From contig NZ_AKIW01000019.1 in NCBI RefSeq assembly GCF_000282635.1, forward strand, positions 1-53,030: a stretch of DNA of 53,030 nucleotides. Direction: 5' to 3'. A model generated the notes under the pieces. The model did no database searches. It was not told the origin of the DNA and saw nothing but the letters and a program-made list of their open reading frames with translations. The translations under genes and the position numbers were made by a program. This stretch comes from Variovorax sp. CF313 (lineage in GTDB: Bacteria > Pseudomonadota > Gammaproteobacteria > Burkholderiales > Burkholderiaceae_C). Below are positions 38,482-47,495 of the stretch, piece by piece. Within the stretch, counting starts at the first letter, position 1, and each line of letters starts with the position of its first letter.

Positions 38482-40016
38482 CGGCGGCAGGCACCGGCAA
38501 GGGCAGCGTGGCCGTCGAGTTCGACGGCGTGGTGAAGGCCTTTGGCCCCGTGCAGGTCTTGCACGGCGTGAGCTTCGCGCTCGCGCCCGGCCACGTCTAC
38601 GGCCTGCTCGGCGAGAACGGCGCGGGCAAGTCGACGCTGATGAAGATCCTCGCGGGCTATGAATCGCTGAGCGGCGGCACGCTGCGCATCAACGGCCAGC
38701 CGCAGCAGTTCGGGAGTTCGCGCGACGCCGAGGCGCTGGGCATCGTGCTCATCCACCAGGAGTTCAACCTCGCGGAAGACTTGAGCGTGGCGCAGAACAT
38801 CTTCCTGGGCCATGAAAAGAAGAAGGGCTGGCTGCTCGATGACGCATCGATGGAGCGCGACGCCGCCACGGCACTCGCCGCGGTCGGGCTGAAGATCGAC
38901 CCGCGCACCAAGGTCCGTCGCCTCATCGTCGCCGAGAAGCAGCTCGTCGAGATCGCCAAGGCCATCGCCCGCCGCGCGCGCCTGCTCGTCATGGACGAGC
39001 CCACCGCGACGTTGACGCCGGGCGAAACCGAGCGCCTGTTCAAGCTCATCGCCCAACTGCGTGCCGACGGCGTGACCATCGTCTACATCTCGCACAAGCT
39101 CGACGAAGTGGAGCAGGTCACCGACGAAGTGATCGTCATGCGCGATGGCCGCTTCGTCGCGCGCGCGCCCACGGCCGAGGTCACGCGCCAGCAGATGGCC
39201 AACCTCATGGTGGGCCGCGAACTGGCCGACCTCTACCCGCCGCGCGACGTGGTCGTGGCGGCCGATGCACCCGCCATGCGCGTGCGCAACTTCAGCGTGT
39301 CCGGCTGGGCGCAGGATGCGAGTTTCGAGGTGCGCCCCGGCGAGATCCTTGGCTTTGCGGGCCTCGTCGGCGCGGGCCGCACTGAACTCTTCGAAGGGTT
39401 GCTCGGCCTGCGCCCCGCGAGCGGCAGCGTCGAGATGCTCGGAAAGCCGGTGCCCGGTGGCAAGGGCTGGCGCAACCCGCGCGATGCCGCGAGGCACGGC
39501 CTCACGTACCTCAGCGAAGACCGCAAGGGCAAGGGCCTGCACGTCAACTTCGGCCTGCGTCAGAACCTCACGCTGATGGCGCTCGAGCGCTATGCACAGC
39601 CATGGCTCAGGCCCGAGGCCGAACGCGGCGCGCTGGCCGAGGCGGTGAAGGACTACGGCATCCGCACCGGCTCGCTCGACGTCAGGGCCTCGTCGCTGTC
39701 GGGCGGCAACCAGCAGAAGCTCGCGCTCGCCAAGGTGCTGCAACCTCGCCCCAAGGTGGTGGTGCTCGACGAGCCCACGCGCGGCGTCGACGTGGGCGCC
39801 AAGCGCGACATCTATTTCCTGATCCAGCGACTCGCCCGCGAAGGGCTCGCGGTGATCGTCGTTTCGTCGGAGCTGATGGAGCTGATCGGCCTGTGCCACC
39901 GCGTCGCGGTGATGCGCGCGGGCCGGCTCGTCACCACGCTCGATGCAGGCCATCTGACCGAAGAGGAGCTCATCGCTCATGCCACCGGAACCGCAAACTC
40001 CCCCGCAGTCGCTTGA
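38478..40016 (+). CDS. Sugar ABC transporter ATP-binding protein (two ATPase domains)
   Basis: A 512-residue RbsA/XylG-type ATPase. Domain 1 (~12-250) has Walker [10 protein letters not shown], Walker [12 protein letters not shown] and an unusual signature region [17 protein letters not shown]. Domain 2 (~265-500) has the degenerate Walker [10 protein letters not shown] normal for this family, the signature [13 protein letters not shown] and [15 protein letters not shown]. It energises import by the downstream permease and binding protein. It starts within the ROK gene stop and ends 38 bases inside the permease gene, so the three are tightly coupled. Confidence 0.95.
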   Translation: MTAAGTGKGSVAVEFDGVVKAFGPVQVLHGVSFALAPGHVYGLLGENGAGKSTLMKILAGYESLSGGTLRINGQPQQFGSSRDAEALGIVLIHQEFNLAEDLSVAQNIFLGHEKKKGWLLDDASMERDAATALAAVGLKIDPRTKVRRLIVAEKQLVEIAKAIARRARLLVMDEPTATLTPGETERLFKLIAQLRADGVTIVYISHKLDEVEQVTDEVIVMRDGRFVARAPTAEVTRQQMANLMVGRELADLYPPRDVVVAADAPAMRVRNFSVSGWAQDASFEVRPGEILGFAGLVGAGRTELFEGLLGLRPASGSVEMLGKPVPGGKGWRNPRDAARHGLTYLSEDRKGKGLHVNFGLRQNLTLMALERYAQPWLRPEAERGALAEAVKDYGIRTGSLDVRASSLSGGNQQKLALAKVLQPRPKVVVLDEPTRGVDVGAKRDIYFLIQRLAREGLAVIVVSSELMELIGLCHRVAVMRAGRLVTTLDAGHLTEEELIAHATGTANSPAVA

Positions 40017-41010
40017 GGCCGCGCAGCAGCAGCACCGCAGCGAGGCGGCACCGCGCTGGACGCAGCGCCTGCACGGGCTCGGCCCGGTCATCGGACTCGC
40101 GCTGCTGTGCATTGCCGGCACGCTGCTGAACGGCGACTTCGCCACGCTCGACAACGCGATGAACGTGCTCACGCGCACCGCCTTCATCGGCATCATCGCG
40201 GTGGGCATGTGCTTCGTGATCATCTCGGGCGGCATCGACCTGTCGGTGGGCTCGATGGCCGCGCTCATCGCGGGCAGCGTGATCATGTTCATCAACTGGG
40301 CCGGCCCGGCGTCGGGCTCGCCGCTGTTGGCGGTGGTGATGGGCGCGGTGCTGGCGGTGGTGCTCGGCGCGGTGTTCGGCCTTGCGCACGGCCTGCTGAT
40401 CACCAAGGGGCGCATCGAGCCCTTCATCGTGACGCTGGGCACGCTCGGCATCTTCCGCGCCTACCTCACGTACTTCGCCGACGGCGGCGCGCTCACGCTC
40501 GACAACGAGCTGTCGGACCTCTATGCGCCCGTGTACTACGCGAGCCTTGCGGGCATCCCGGTGCCGGTGTGGGTGTTCGTGATCGTCGCGATCATCGGCG
40601 GCGTGATCCTGAATCGCACGGCCTATGGACGCTACGTGCAGGCCATCGGCTCCAACGAGCAGGTGGCGCGCTATGCGGCCGTGGACGTCGACCGCGTGAA
40701 GATCCTGACCTACGTGCTGCTCGGCGTGTGCGTGGGCATCGCCACCCTGCTGTACGTGCCGCGCCTGGGCTCGGCATCGCCGACCACCGGCCTGCTGTGG
40801 GAACTCGAGGCCATCGCGGCCGTGATCGTCGGCGGCACCGCGCTCAAGGGCGGCGCGGGCAGCATCACCGGCACCGTGGTGGGCGCGATCCTGCTCTCGG
40901 TCATCAGCAACATCCTGAACCTCACCAGCATCATCAGCGTGTACCTGAATGCGGCGGTGCAGGGCTTCGTGATCATCATCGTCGCGTTCCTCCAGCGAGG
41001 TCGCCGCTAA
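39979..41010 (+). CDS. Sugar ABC transporter permease (RbsC family)
   Basis: A 343-residue inner-membrane permease with about ten spans. The family segment [16 protein letters not shown] (~84-99), [38 protein letters not shown] (the loop that docks on the ATPase) and the C-terminal [18 protein letters not shown] are all present. The N-terminal 25 residues are a Pro/Gln-rich cytoplasmic tail. It overlaps the ATPase gene by 38 bases. Confidence 0.95.
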   Translation: MPPEPQTPPQSLEAAQQQHRSEAAPRWTQRLHGLGPVIGLALLCIAGTLLNGDFATLDNAMNVLTRTAFIGIIAVGMCFVIISGGIDLSVGSMAALIAGSVIMFINWAGPASGSPLLAVVMGAVLAVVLGAVFGLAHGLLITKGRIEPFIVTLGTLGIFRAYLTYFADGGALTLDNELSDLYAPVYYASLAGIPVPVWVFVIVAIIGGVILNRTAYGRYVQAIGSNEQVARYAAVDVDRVKILTYVLLGVCVGIATLLYVPRLGSASPTTGLLWELEAIAAVIVGGTALKGGAGSITGTVVGAILLSVISNILNLTSIISVYLNAAVQGFVIIIVAFLQRGRR

Positions 41011-41053
41011 TCCCTTTCCCGTTCGTTCCATCAACCACAAGGAGACACCCAGC

Positions 41054-42016
41054 ATGACGACTTTCACCCGACGCCTCGCACTCACGGCGGTTGCCGCCGC
41101 AGCGTTCGCCAGCCTGCCCGCGTTTGCCGCGGAAAAGGTCAACCTCGGCGTTTCGATTCCCGCGGCCACGCACAGCTTCATGGGCGGCATCAACTACTGG
41201 GCCAACCAGGCGAAGAAGGACCTCGAGAAGGAACACAAGGACCTGAAGATCACGATCAAGACTGCGGCGAACGCGCCCGAGCAGGCCAACCAGCTGCAGG
41301 ATCTTTCGACGGTCACCAAGATCAACGCGCTGGTCGTGTTCCCGTTTGAATCGGCCGCACTGACGAAACCGGTCGCGCAGGTCAAGGCCAAGGGAGCGTA
41401 CGTCACCGTGGTCGATCGCGGCCTGACCGACACCAGCGCGCAGGATGCGTACGTGGCGGGCGACAACACCGCCTTCGGCAAGATCCCGGCCGAGTACATC
41501 GTCAAGCAGCTCGGCGGCAAGGGCAACGTGGTGGCGCTGCGCGGCATCGCGACCACGCTGGACAACGAGCGCATGGACGCGTTCAACGCCGTGCTCAAGG
41601 GCAGCCCCGACATCAAGCTGCTCGACGCCAAGTACGCCAACTGGAACCGCGACGATGCCTTCAAGGTCACGCAGGACTACCTCACGCGCTTCAAGAACAT
41701 CGACGCCATCTGGGCGGCCGACGACGACATGGCCGTGGGTGTGCTCAAGGCCATCGAGCAGGCCAAGCGCGACGACATCAAGATCATCTTCGGCGGCGCG
41801 GGCGCCAAGGGCATGGTCAAGACCATCATGGACGGCAAGGACAAGCGCATTACGGCTGACGTGAGCTACTCGCCGAAGTTCATCTACGACGCGATCAAGC
41901 TGACGGCCGAGGCGCGGCTGAAGGGCGAGAAGCTGCCGGCGACGACGATCATTCCTTCGGTGCTGATCACGAAGGAAAACGCCAAGGACTTCTACCACCC
42001 CAACTCGCCGTTCTGA
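41054..42016 (+). CDS. Periplasmic sugar-binding protein of the ABC transporter
   Basis: A 320-residue substrate-binding protein (Peripla_BP_4 type). The signal peptide ends at AFA near residue 25. The mature chain has [44 protein letters not shown] and [20 protein letters not shown], the ribose/galactose-type ligand regions. It follows the permease by 43 bases with AAGGAG before the ATG. The aromatic and acidic residues would bind a sugar or polyol; identity is open. A repeat family A copy follows immediately. Confidence 0.93.
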   Translation: MTTFTRRLALTAVAAAAFASLPAFAAEKVNLGVSIPAATHSFMGGINYWANQAKKDLEKEHKDLKITIKTAANAPEQANQLQDLSTVTKINALVVFPFESAALTKPVAQVKAKGAYVTVVDRGLTDTSAQDAYVAGDNTAFGKIPAEYIVKQLGGKGNVVALRGIATTLDNERMDAFNAVLKGSPDIKLLDAKYANWNRDDAFKVTQDYLTRFKNIDAIWAADDDMAVGVLKAIEQAKRDDIKIIFGGAGAKGMVKTIMDGKDKRITADVSYSPKFIYDAIKLTAEARLKGEKLPATTIIPSVLITKENAKDFYHPNSPF

Positions 42017-42019
42017 GTT

Positions 42020-42119
42020 CTCCCCCAGGCTTCGCGCACTTCGTGTCGCTACGCCAACCCCCTTCCGGGGGCAACACCTGCGGCCCGGCGAAGCCGGTTC
42101 CGCGGTGTTCCTTGAAGAA
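42020..42119 (+). repeat. Dispersed repeat family A, copy 2
   Basis: Nearly identical to the copy at 4-104 over the first 85 bases, with the same hairpins. It separates the binding-protein gene from the sugar dehydrogenase gene. Its GTG at 42105 is in frame with the dehydrogenase, 7 codons before the ATG at 42126. Confidence 0.9.
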
Positions 42120-42125
42120 CACGAC

Positions 42126-43289
42126 ATGACCGATACCTCTCTTCGCAAGCTCCGATATGCCATGGTCGGCGGCGGCCGCGACGCCTTCATCGGCGGCGTG
42201 CACCGCAAGGCCATGGCGCTCGACGGCCAGATCGAACTCGTGGCCGGCGCGCTGTCGTCGAGCCCGGACAAGGCGCGCGCCTCGGGCCGCGACCTCGGCC
42301 TGGCCGACGGCCGCAACCACGGCGACTGGCAGTCGCTGCTGGCCGACGAGCTGAAGCGCCCGCTGGAAGAGCGCATCGACTTCGTGTCGATCGTCACGCC
42401 CAATCACGTGCACTTTCCGGTGGCGCAGGCCTTTGCCGAAGCCGGCTTCCATGTGGTGTGCGACAAGCCGCTGGTGCACACGCTCGCGCAGGCCGAGGCG
42501 TTGGTCGCCGCCGTGGCGAAGCAGGGCACGGTGTTCGGAGTTACCTACAACTACACGGGCTACCCGATGGTGCGGCAGGCGCGCGAGATGGTGCGCTCGG
42601 GCCAGATCGGCGAGGTGCGCAAGGTCGTCGTCGAATACAACCAGGGCTGGCTCGCGAGCCACGTCGAAGGCGGCACCAACAAGCAGGCCGACTGGCGCAC
42701 CGACCCCGCGAAGAGCGGTGCGGCGGGTGCCATCGGCGACATCGGCTCGCATGCCGAGAACCTCGTCGCGACCGTCACCGGGCTGCAGATCGACAGCTTG
42801 TGCGCGGACCTGAGCGCGCTGGTGCCGGGCCGCATGCTCGACGACGACGGCAGCCTGCTGCTGCGCTTCGAGGGCGGCGCGCGCGGCGTGCTGATCGCCT
42901 CGCAGATCAACACCGGCCTGGAAAACGACCTGCGCCTGCGCGTCTCCGGCACGCTGGGCACGCTCGAGTGGCGCCAGGAGCAGCCGAGCCAGTTGATGCA
43001 TCTGCCGCACGACGGACCGAAGCGCGTGCTGACGCGCGGCGCGCCCTGGCTGTGCGAATCCGCGAAGCGCGCGAGCCGGCTGCCGGCGGGGCATCCCGAA
43101 GGTTTCATCGAAGCCTTCGCGAATGTCTATGCGGGCGTGGCGGCGGACATCCGCGCGCGGCTGGCGGGTCAGCCGGCCGACCCGCTGGACGCCGACTACC
43201 CGCGCGTGGAGGACGGCGCGCGCGGCGTGCGGTTCATCGAGCGCACTGTGGCCTCTGCGAAAAGCGAATTAAAGTGGACGCCCTGGTAG
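42126..43289 (+). CDS. Gfo/Idh/MocA-family sugar dehydrogenase
   Basis: A 387-residue NAD(P)-dependent oxidoreductase. It has the Rossmann motif [18 protein letters not shown] near residues 13-30, [15 protein letters not shown], the family motif [10 protein letters not shown] (D in place of the usual E) and the catalytic-region [10 protein letters not shown]. It is larger than the glycan-operon relative and likely oxidises the sugar or polyol imported by the upstream ABC system. Start: ATG at 42126, though the frame is open back to a GTG at 42105 inside the repeat. Confidence 0.9.
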   Translation: MTDTSLRKLRYAMVGGGRDAFIGGVHRKAMALDGQIELVAGALSSSPDKARASGRDLGLADGRNHGDWQSLLADELKRPLEERIDFVSIVTPNHVHFPVAQAFAEAGFHVVCDKPLVHTLAQAEALVAAVAKQGTVFGVTYNYTGYPMVRQAREMVRSGQIGEVRKVVVEYNQGWLASHVEGGTNKQADWRTDPAKSGAAGAIGDIGSHAENLVATVTGLQIDSLCADLSALVPGRMLDDDGSLLLRFEGGARGVLIASQINTGLENDLRLRVSGTLGTLEWRQEQPSQLMHLPHDGPKRVLTRGAPWLCESAKRASRLPAGHPEGFIEAFANVYAGVAADIRARLAGQPADPLDADYPRVEDGARGVRFIERTVASAKSELKWTPW

Positions 43290-43314
43290 CGCGCTGCGCG
43301 CTGCACAGGCTTCC

Positions 43315-44019
43315 ATGACACCTTCCGCCTCCGACGCATCTTCTTCATCGACGGCACAGCAGCCCTGGGTGCCTGCCCTGTGGCGGCGCTGCATCACGCT
43401 GTTTCCGTTGAAGCTGGTCGGCAACACGGTCGCCACTCTCGGCTTCTTCCCCCTGTACTTCTGGATCATGAAGCACGCCGGCCAAGCCTGGGTGCTGCCG
43501 CTCACGGCCGTCGACCATCTCATCGCCTTCTGGCCAGCACTGCTGCCGGTGTACCTCTCGCTCTGGGGCTACATCGCGCTGCCGGTGCTGCTGGCCAAGG
43601 ACAAGCGCGAGCTGTCGAGCTTTTCCTTCGGCTGCGCGGCGATGACGGTCTTCGCGCTGCTCGTGTTCTGGTTCGTGCCCACGGCGATTCCGAACTTCGT
43701 GGTCGACACCGCGCCGGGCACCTCGCTGCAGTTCCTCAAGATGGTCGACTCGGCGGGCAACGCCTTTCCTTCGCTGCACGTCTCGTTCTCGGTGTTCACC
43801 TGCGTCGCGCTGGCGCGGCAGCTGCGCGAAATGGGGGCGCCGCGCTGGTTGCGCATCGCCAACATGGCCTGGGCCGTCGGCATCGTCTACTCGACGATGG
43901 CGGTGCGCCAACATGTTTTGATCGACGTGCTGGGCGGCCTGGCGCTGGGCGTGGCGCTCGGTGTCGCCACACGGCAGCGCGGCCCGGCGCTCGCACCGGT
44001 GCACGCGCGACCGGCGTAG
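43315..44019 (+). CDS. PAP2-superfamily membrane phosphatase/phosphotransferase
   Basis: A 234-residue membrane protein with about six spans. The active-site motifs are AFPSLHVSFSVF (motif C2, ~147-158, with the general base His) and YSTMAVRQHVLIDVLGG (motif C3, ~192-208, with the nucleophile His); the first motif is weak. The C3 form with Arg-Gln-His-x-x-x-Asp and large spacing resembles inositol phosphotransferase-like PAP2 proteins more than simple PgpB phosphatases. The Ser-rich N-terminus is cytoplasmic. It follows the dehydrogenase by 25 bases, but a functional link is not shown. Confidence 0.83.
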   Translation: MTPSASDASSSSTAQQPWVPALWRRCITLFPLKLVGNTVATLGFFPLYFWIMKHAGQAWVLPLTAVDHLIAFWPALLPVYLSLWGYIALPVLLAKDKRELSSFSFGCAAMTVFALLVFWFVPTAIPNFVVDTAPGTSLQFLKMVDSAGNAFPSLHVSFSVFTCVALARQLREMGAPRWLRIANMAWAVGIVYSTMAVRQHVLIDVLGGLALGVALGVATRQRGPALAPVHARPA

Positions 44020-44096
44020 GCCGATTGCGGTATTCCGCCGCGGCGGGGTGCGCGGTACAACCCGGGCATCGTCGTCCACCGGTGCGGGAGCCCGCC

Positions 44097-44624
44097 ATGA
44101 AGATTCGTTTGTCCTCCCTCGCAGCCTGCATCGCGGCCGGTGCCGTCGCATGCCCTGCGTTCGCCCTCGACTTTCCCTCGCGCAAACCCGGCCTGTGGGA
44201 AATCCAGACCGGGGACGGCACGGGCAAGGGACCCGGCGCCGGCCACACCGTGCAGCAGTGCATCGACGCGGCCAGCGACAAGGCGCTGCGTGACATGGGC
44301 CAGGGCATGGGCAAGGACATGTGTTCGAAGCAGGAGCTGCGTTCCGACGGCGGCAAGCTGGTGATGGACTCGGTCTGCAAGATCGGCAATACGGTCGCCA
44401 CCTCGCATGCGGTGTTGAGCGGCGACTTCGGCACGGCCTATCGCATGGAAAGCAAGTCGACCTACAACCCGCCGCTGATGGGCCGTGCCGAAGGCGCGAG
44501 CGTCATGGAGGCCAGGTGGATCGGCCCCTGCAAGGCCGACCAGAAGCCGGGCGACATGGTCATGTCCAATGGCATGAAGATGAACGTGCTCGACATGGCG
44601 AAAAACCGGCCGAAGAAGCCGTAG
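44097..44624 (+). CDS. DUF3617 periplasmic protein
   Basis: A 175-residue secreted protein. The signal peptide ends at AFA near residue 22; the core starts with RKPGLWEIQTG, the typical DUF3617 opening, and holds four cysteines (Q-C-I, M-C-S, V-C-K, P-C-K) likely paired in the periplasm. The family has no known function. It is separated by 77 bases from the PAP2 gene and 91 from the repair exonuclease gene. Confidence 0.83.
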   Translation: MKIRLSSLAACIAAGAVACPAFALDFPSRKPGLWEIQTGDGTGKGPGAGHTVQQCIDAASDKALRDMGQGMGKDMCSKQELRSDGGKLVMDSVCKIGNTVATSHAVLSGDFGTAYRMESKSTYNPPLMGRAEGASVMEARWIGPCKADQKPGDMVMSNGMKMNVLDMAKNRPKKP

Positions 44625-44715
44625 CCCGCCGCACGCCGGGTAGGCGCCGGCCCACAGCGCTTTGCGCCCGCCGTGGCGCGGCGGGAAACCGTCGCTGCGC
44701 CTACGATGGCGTGCC

Positions 44716-45843
44716 ATGCCCGCACAGCAGGAAGCAGACCTCCTCGTCGTCGCCCGGCCCGAGGGCCTCTATTGCCCACCCGGCGATTTCTACATCGACC
44801 CGTGGCGGCCGGTGGCGCGCGCCGTCATCACGCATGCGCATTCGGATCATGCGCGCGCCGGACACGCACGCTACCTGGCCCACACCGACAGCGCCGGCAC
44901 GCTGCGTGCGCGCCTTGGCAGCGGCATCGACCTGCAGACGCTGGCCTACGGCGAGGCCATCGAGCACCGTGGCGTACGCGTCTCGCTGCATCCGGCCGGC
45001 CATGTGCTGGGCTCGGCGCAGGTGCGGCTCGAACATGGCGCTCGCGTGTGGGTGGCCTCGGGCGACTACAAGACCGAGCCTGACGGCACCTGCCCGCCCT
45101 TCGAGCCCGTGCCTTGCGACACCTTCATCACCGAGTCGACCTTCGGCCTGCCGATCTACCGCTGGCCCACGCAGGCCGTGCTGTTCGCGGAGATCGACGC
45201 GTGGTGGCGCGCCAATGCGCAGGCCGGGCGCGCATCGGTGCTTTTTTGCTATGCGTTCGGCAAGGCGCAGCGCATCCTGCATGGCGTGGATGCGAGCATC
45301 GGGCCGATCGTCGTGCACGGGGCGGTGGAGCCGCTCAATGCGGTGTACCGGGCGGCGGGCGTCTCTTTGCCGCCCACCTTGCGTGCGGACGATGAGGGTG
45401 TCGACGCCGCGTTGCTGAAGCGTTCGCTGGTGCTCGCTCCGCCATCGGCGCAGGGCTCGCCATGGATGCGCCGCTTCGGCAACTACGCTGATGCGTTCGC
45501 CAGCGGGTGGATGCAGCTGCGCGGCACGCGCCGCCGAAGAGGCGTGGACCGCGGCTTCGTGATGTCCGACCATGCCGACTGGCCCGGCCTGCAGCAGGCG
45601 ATTGCCGGCACCGGCGCAGAGCGCGTGTTCGTCACGCACGGCAGCGTGCAGGTGATGGTGCGGTGGCTCACGGAGAACGGCCTCGATGCGCAGGGCTTCA
45701 AGACCGAGTACGGCGACGAAGACGATCAGGAAACTCCCTCCCCTTCCGGGGGTGGGCCGGGGAGGGGGCTTGCGGCGCTCGATGGAGACGCCGCGAGCCC
45801 CCATCCCAACCTTCCCCCAAAAGGGGAAGGAGAAATACCGTGA
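44716..45843 (+). CDS. Ligase-associated DNA repair exonuclease (MBL fold)
   Basis: A 375-residue metallo-beta-lactamase/beta-CASP nuclease of the ligase-associated DNA damage response cluster. The metal motif THAHSDHARAGH lies near residues 39-50; HPAGHVLGSAQ, SGDYKTE and VMSDHADWPGL follow, as in SNM1/CPSF-type nucleases. The last 37 or so residues (ETPSPSGGGPGRG onward) are encoded by a repeat family B element and have no family counterpart, so the original end was probably near residue 338. The stop TGA overlaps the ligase GTG start. Confidence 0.93.
   Translation: MPAQQEADLLVVARPEGLYCPPGDFYIDPWRPVARAVITHAHSDHARAGHARYLAHTDSAGTLRARLGSGIDLQTLAYGEAIEHRGVRVSLHPAGHVLGSAQVRLEHGARVWVASGDYKTEPDGTCPPFEPVPCDTFITESTFGLPIYRWPTQAVLFAEIDAWWRANAQAGRASVLFCYAFGKAQRILHGVDASIGPIVVHGAVEPLNAVYRAAGVSLPPTLRADDEGVDAALLKRSLVLAPPSAQGSPWMRRFGNYADAFASGWMQLRGTRRRRGVDRGFVMSDHADWPGLQQAIAGTGAERVFVTHGSVQVMVRWLTENGLDAQGFKTEYGDEDDQETPSPSGGGPGRGLAALDGDAASPHPNLPPKGEGEIP
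45734..45832 (+). repeat. Dispersed repeat family B, copy 2 (inside the exonuclease 3' end)
   Basis: Left hairpin CTCCCTCCCC/GGGG, a central inverted repeat with arms GGGGGCTTGCGGCG and CGCCGCGAGCCCCC (one mismatch), and a right end CTTCCCCC/GGGGAAGGAG. It is read through as coding sequence for the exonuclease C-terminus and ends exactly in the ligase Shine-Dalgarno site. Confidence 0.85.
45827..45832 (+). promoter_or_regulatory. Ligase Shine-Dalgarno supplied by a repeat element
   Basis: AAGGAG lies 7 bases before the GTG at 45840 and is the terminal arm of repeat B copy 2. It decides the ligase start, which would otherwise lack a good site. Confidence 0.8.
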
Positions 45844-47495
45844 GAGCGTTTGCCGCGCTCTACCGCGAGCTCGATGCGAGCACGTCTAGCCTCGCCAAGC
45901 AGGTCGCGCTGCAGCGGTACCTGCGCGAGGCCGACGCGGCCGATGCCGCATGGGCGGTGTACTTCCTGGCCGGCGGCAAGCCGCGCCAGCTCGTGCCCAC
46001 CAAGCTGCTGCGCCTGCTTGCACAGGAGGCTGCGGGCCTGCCCGAGTGGCTGTTCGACGAAAGCTACGACGCCGTGGGCGATCTCGCCGAGACCATCGCG
46101 CTGCTGTTGCCGCCGCCGAGCGAGGTGCACGACCTCGGTCTCGCGGGTTGGGTCGAGCAGCATCTGCTGCCATTGCGCGAAGCCGCGAAGACGGCACCCG
46201 GGCAGCTCGCCGACCGGCTGCGCGCGCAGTGGCGACAGCTCGCGGTCGAAGAGCGGCTGGTGTACTTCAAGCTCATCACCGGTGCATTTCGCGTGGGCGT
46301 GTCGAGGCTGCAGGTGACGCAGGCGCTCGCCGCGGTGGGCGGCATCGATGCCAAGCGTGTCGCGCAGCGGCTCATGGGCTACACGCACATCGGGGCACGG
46401 CCCCGGGGCGACGACTACCGCGCGCTCATCGCGCCCGAGTCGAGCGCCGAGCAGGTGCAGAAGACCAGCGGCCAGCCGTATCCCTTCTTCCTCGCGCATC
46501 CGTTCAACATTCCGCTCGAGCAGTTCGATGCCGTGCTGGGGTCGCCGTCCGGCTGGATCGTCGAGTGGAAGTGGGACGGCATTCGCGCGCAGCTCGTGAA
46601 GCGCGCAGGCGCCGTCTGGGTGTGGTCGCGCGGCGAAGAGCTGGTGACGGAGCGCTTCCCCGAGCTTGCCGTGCTGGGCGAGGCCTTGCCTGACGGCACG
46701 GTGCTCGACGGCGAAATCGCCGTGTGGCGTGAAGGCAAGGTACAGCCCTTCGCCGAGCTGCAGAAGCGCATCGGCCGCAAGACGCTCGGCGCCAAGCTGC
46801 TGCGCGACATTCCCGTGGTGCTGCTGGCCTATGACCTCCTCGAATGGGAAGGGCGCGACCTGCGCGCGCTGCCGCAGTCGGAGCGCCGCGTGTTGCTCGA
46901 CGAGCTGATCACGCGGATGCAGCACCCTTCGCTGCTGCCGAGCCCGATGCTCACCGGCACCGGCTGGCCCGATCTCGCAAGGCAGCGCGAGGCCGCGCGC
47001 ACCATGGGCGTCGAAGGCATGATGCTCAAGCGCCGCGATGCGCAGTACGGCGTGGGCCGCACCAAGGACGTCGGCGTGTGGTGGAAGTGGAAGATCGACC
47101 CGCTCAGCGTCGACGCGGTGCTGATCTACGCACAGCGCGGCCACGGCCGGCGCGCGAGCCTCTTCAGTGACTACACCTTTGCCGTGTGGGATGCTCCGCC
47201 CGAGCAAGCCGACCGCAAGCTCGTGCCCTTCGCCAAGGCCTACTCGGGCCTTACCGACGCCGAGATGGCGCGCGTGGACGCGATCATCCGCAAGACCACG
47301 GTGGAGAGCTTCGGGCCGGTGAAGAGCGTGAAGCCGACGCTGGTGTTCGAGCTGGGCTTCGAGGGCATCGCGCGCAGCACGCGGCACAAGAGCGGCATTG
47401 CGGTGCGCTTTCCGCGCATGCTGCGCTGGCGGGAGGACAAGCCCGTGGAGGAGGCGGACACCTTGCAGACGCTCGCTGCGTTGCTTCCCTCATGA
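45840..47495 (+). CDS. ATP-dependent DNA ligase (Lhr/PdeM-associated)
   Basis: A 551-residue ligase. The N-terminal helical DNA-binding domain (~1-215) is followed by the nucleotidyltransferase domain with motif [11 protein letters not shown] (Lys244 carries AMP), motif [11 protein letters not shown], motif [10 protein letters not shown] and motif V WWKWKIDP, and the C-terminal OB-fold (~430-551) ending in [13 protein letters not shown]. It seals nicks using ATP, as in the four-gene cluster described from Pseudomonas putida (nuclease, ligase, Lhr-Core, phosphoesterase). Start GTG at 45840 overlaps the exonuclease stop; its stop overlaps the helicase ATG. Confidence 0.95.
   Translation: MRAFAALYRELDASTSSLAKQVALQRYLREADAADAAWAVYFLAGGKPRQLVPTKLLRLLAQEAAGLPEWLFDESYDAVGDLAETIALLLPPPSEVHDLGLAGWVEQHLLPLREAAKTAPGQLADRLRAQWRQLAVEERLVYFKLITGAFRVGVSRLQVTQALAAVGGIDAKRVAQRLMGYTHIGARPRGDDYRALIAPESSAEQVQKTSGQPYPFFLAHPFNIPLEQFDAVLGSPSGWIVEWKWDGIRAQLVKRAGAVWVWSRGEELVTERFPELAVLGEALPDGTVLDGEIAVWREGKVQPFAELQKRIGRKTLGAKLLRDIPVVLLAYDLLEWEGRDLRALPQSERRVLLDELITRMQHPSLLPSPMLTGTGWPDLARQREAARTMGVEGMMLKRRDAQYGVGRTKDVGVWWKWKIDPLSVDAVLIYAQRGHGRRASLFSDYTFAVWDAPPEQADRKLVPFAKAYSGLTDAEMARVDAIIRKTTVESFGPVKSVKPTLVFELGFEGIARSTRHKSGIAVRFPRMLRWREDKPVEEADTLQTLAALLPS

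Noticed and set aside
39360..39400. Loss of Walker A in the second half of the sugar ATPase (GLVGAGRTE)
   Set aside because: This degenerate second site is normal for RbsA/XylG-type double ATPases, so it is not a defect.
44702..44707. TACGAT as a -10 box giving a leaderless exonuclease transcript
   Set aside because: No -35 box is found at proper distance, and one hexamer is too little evidence.
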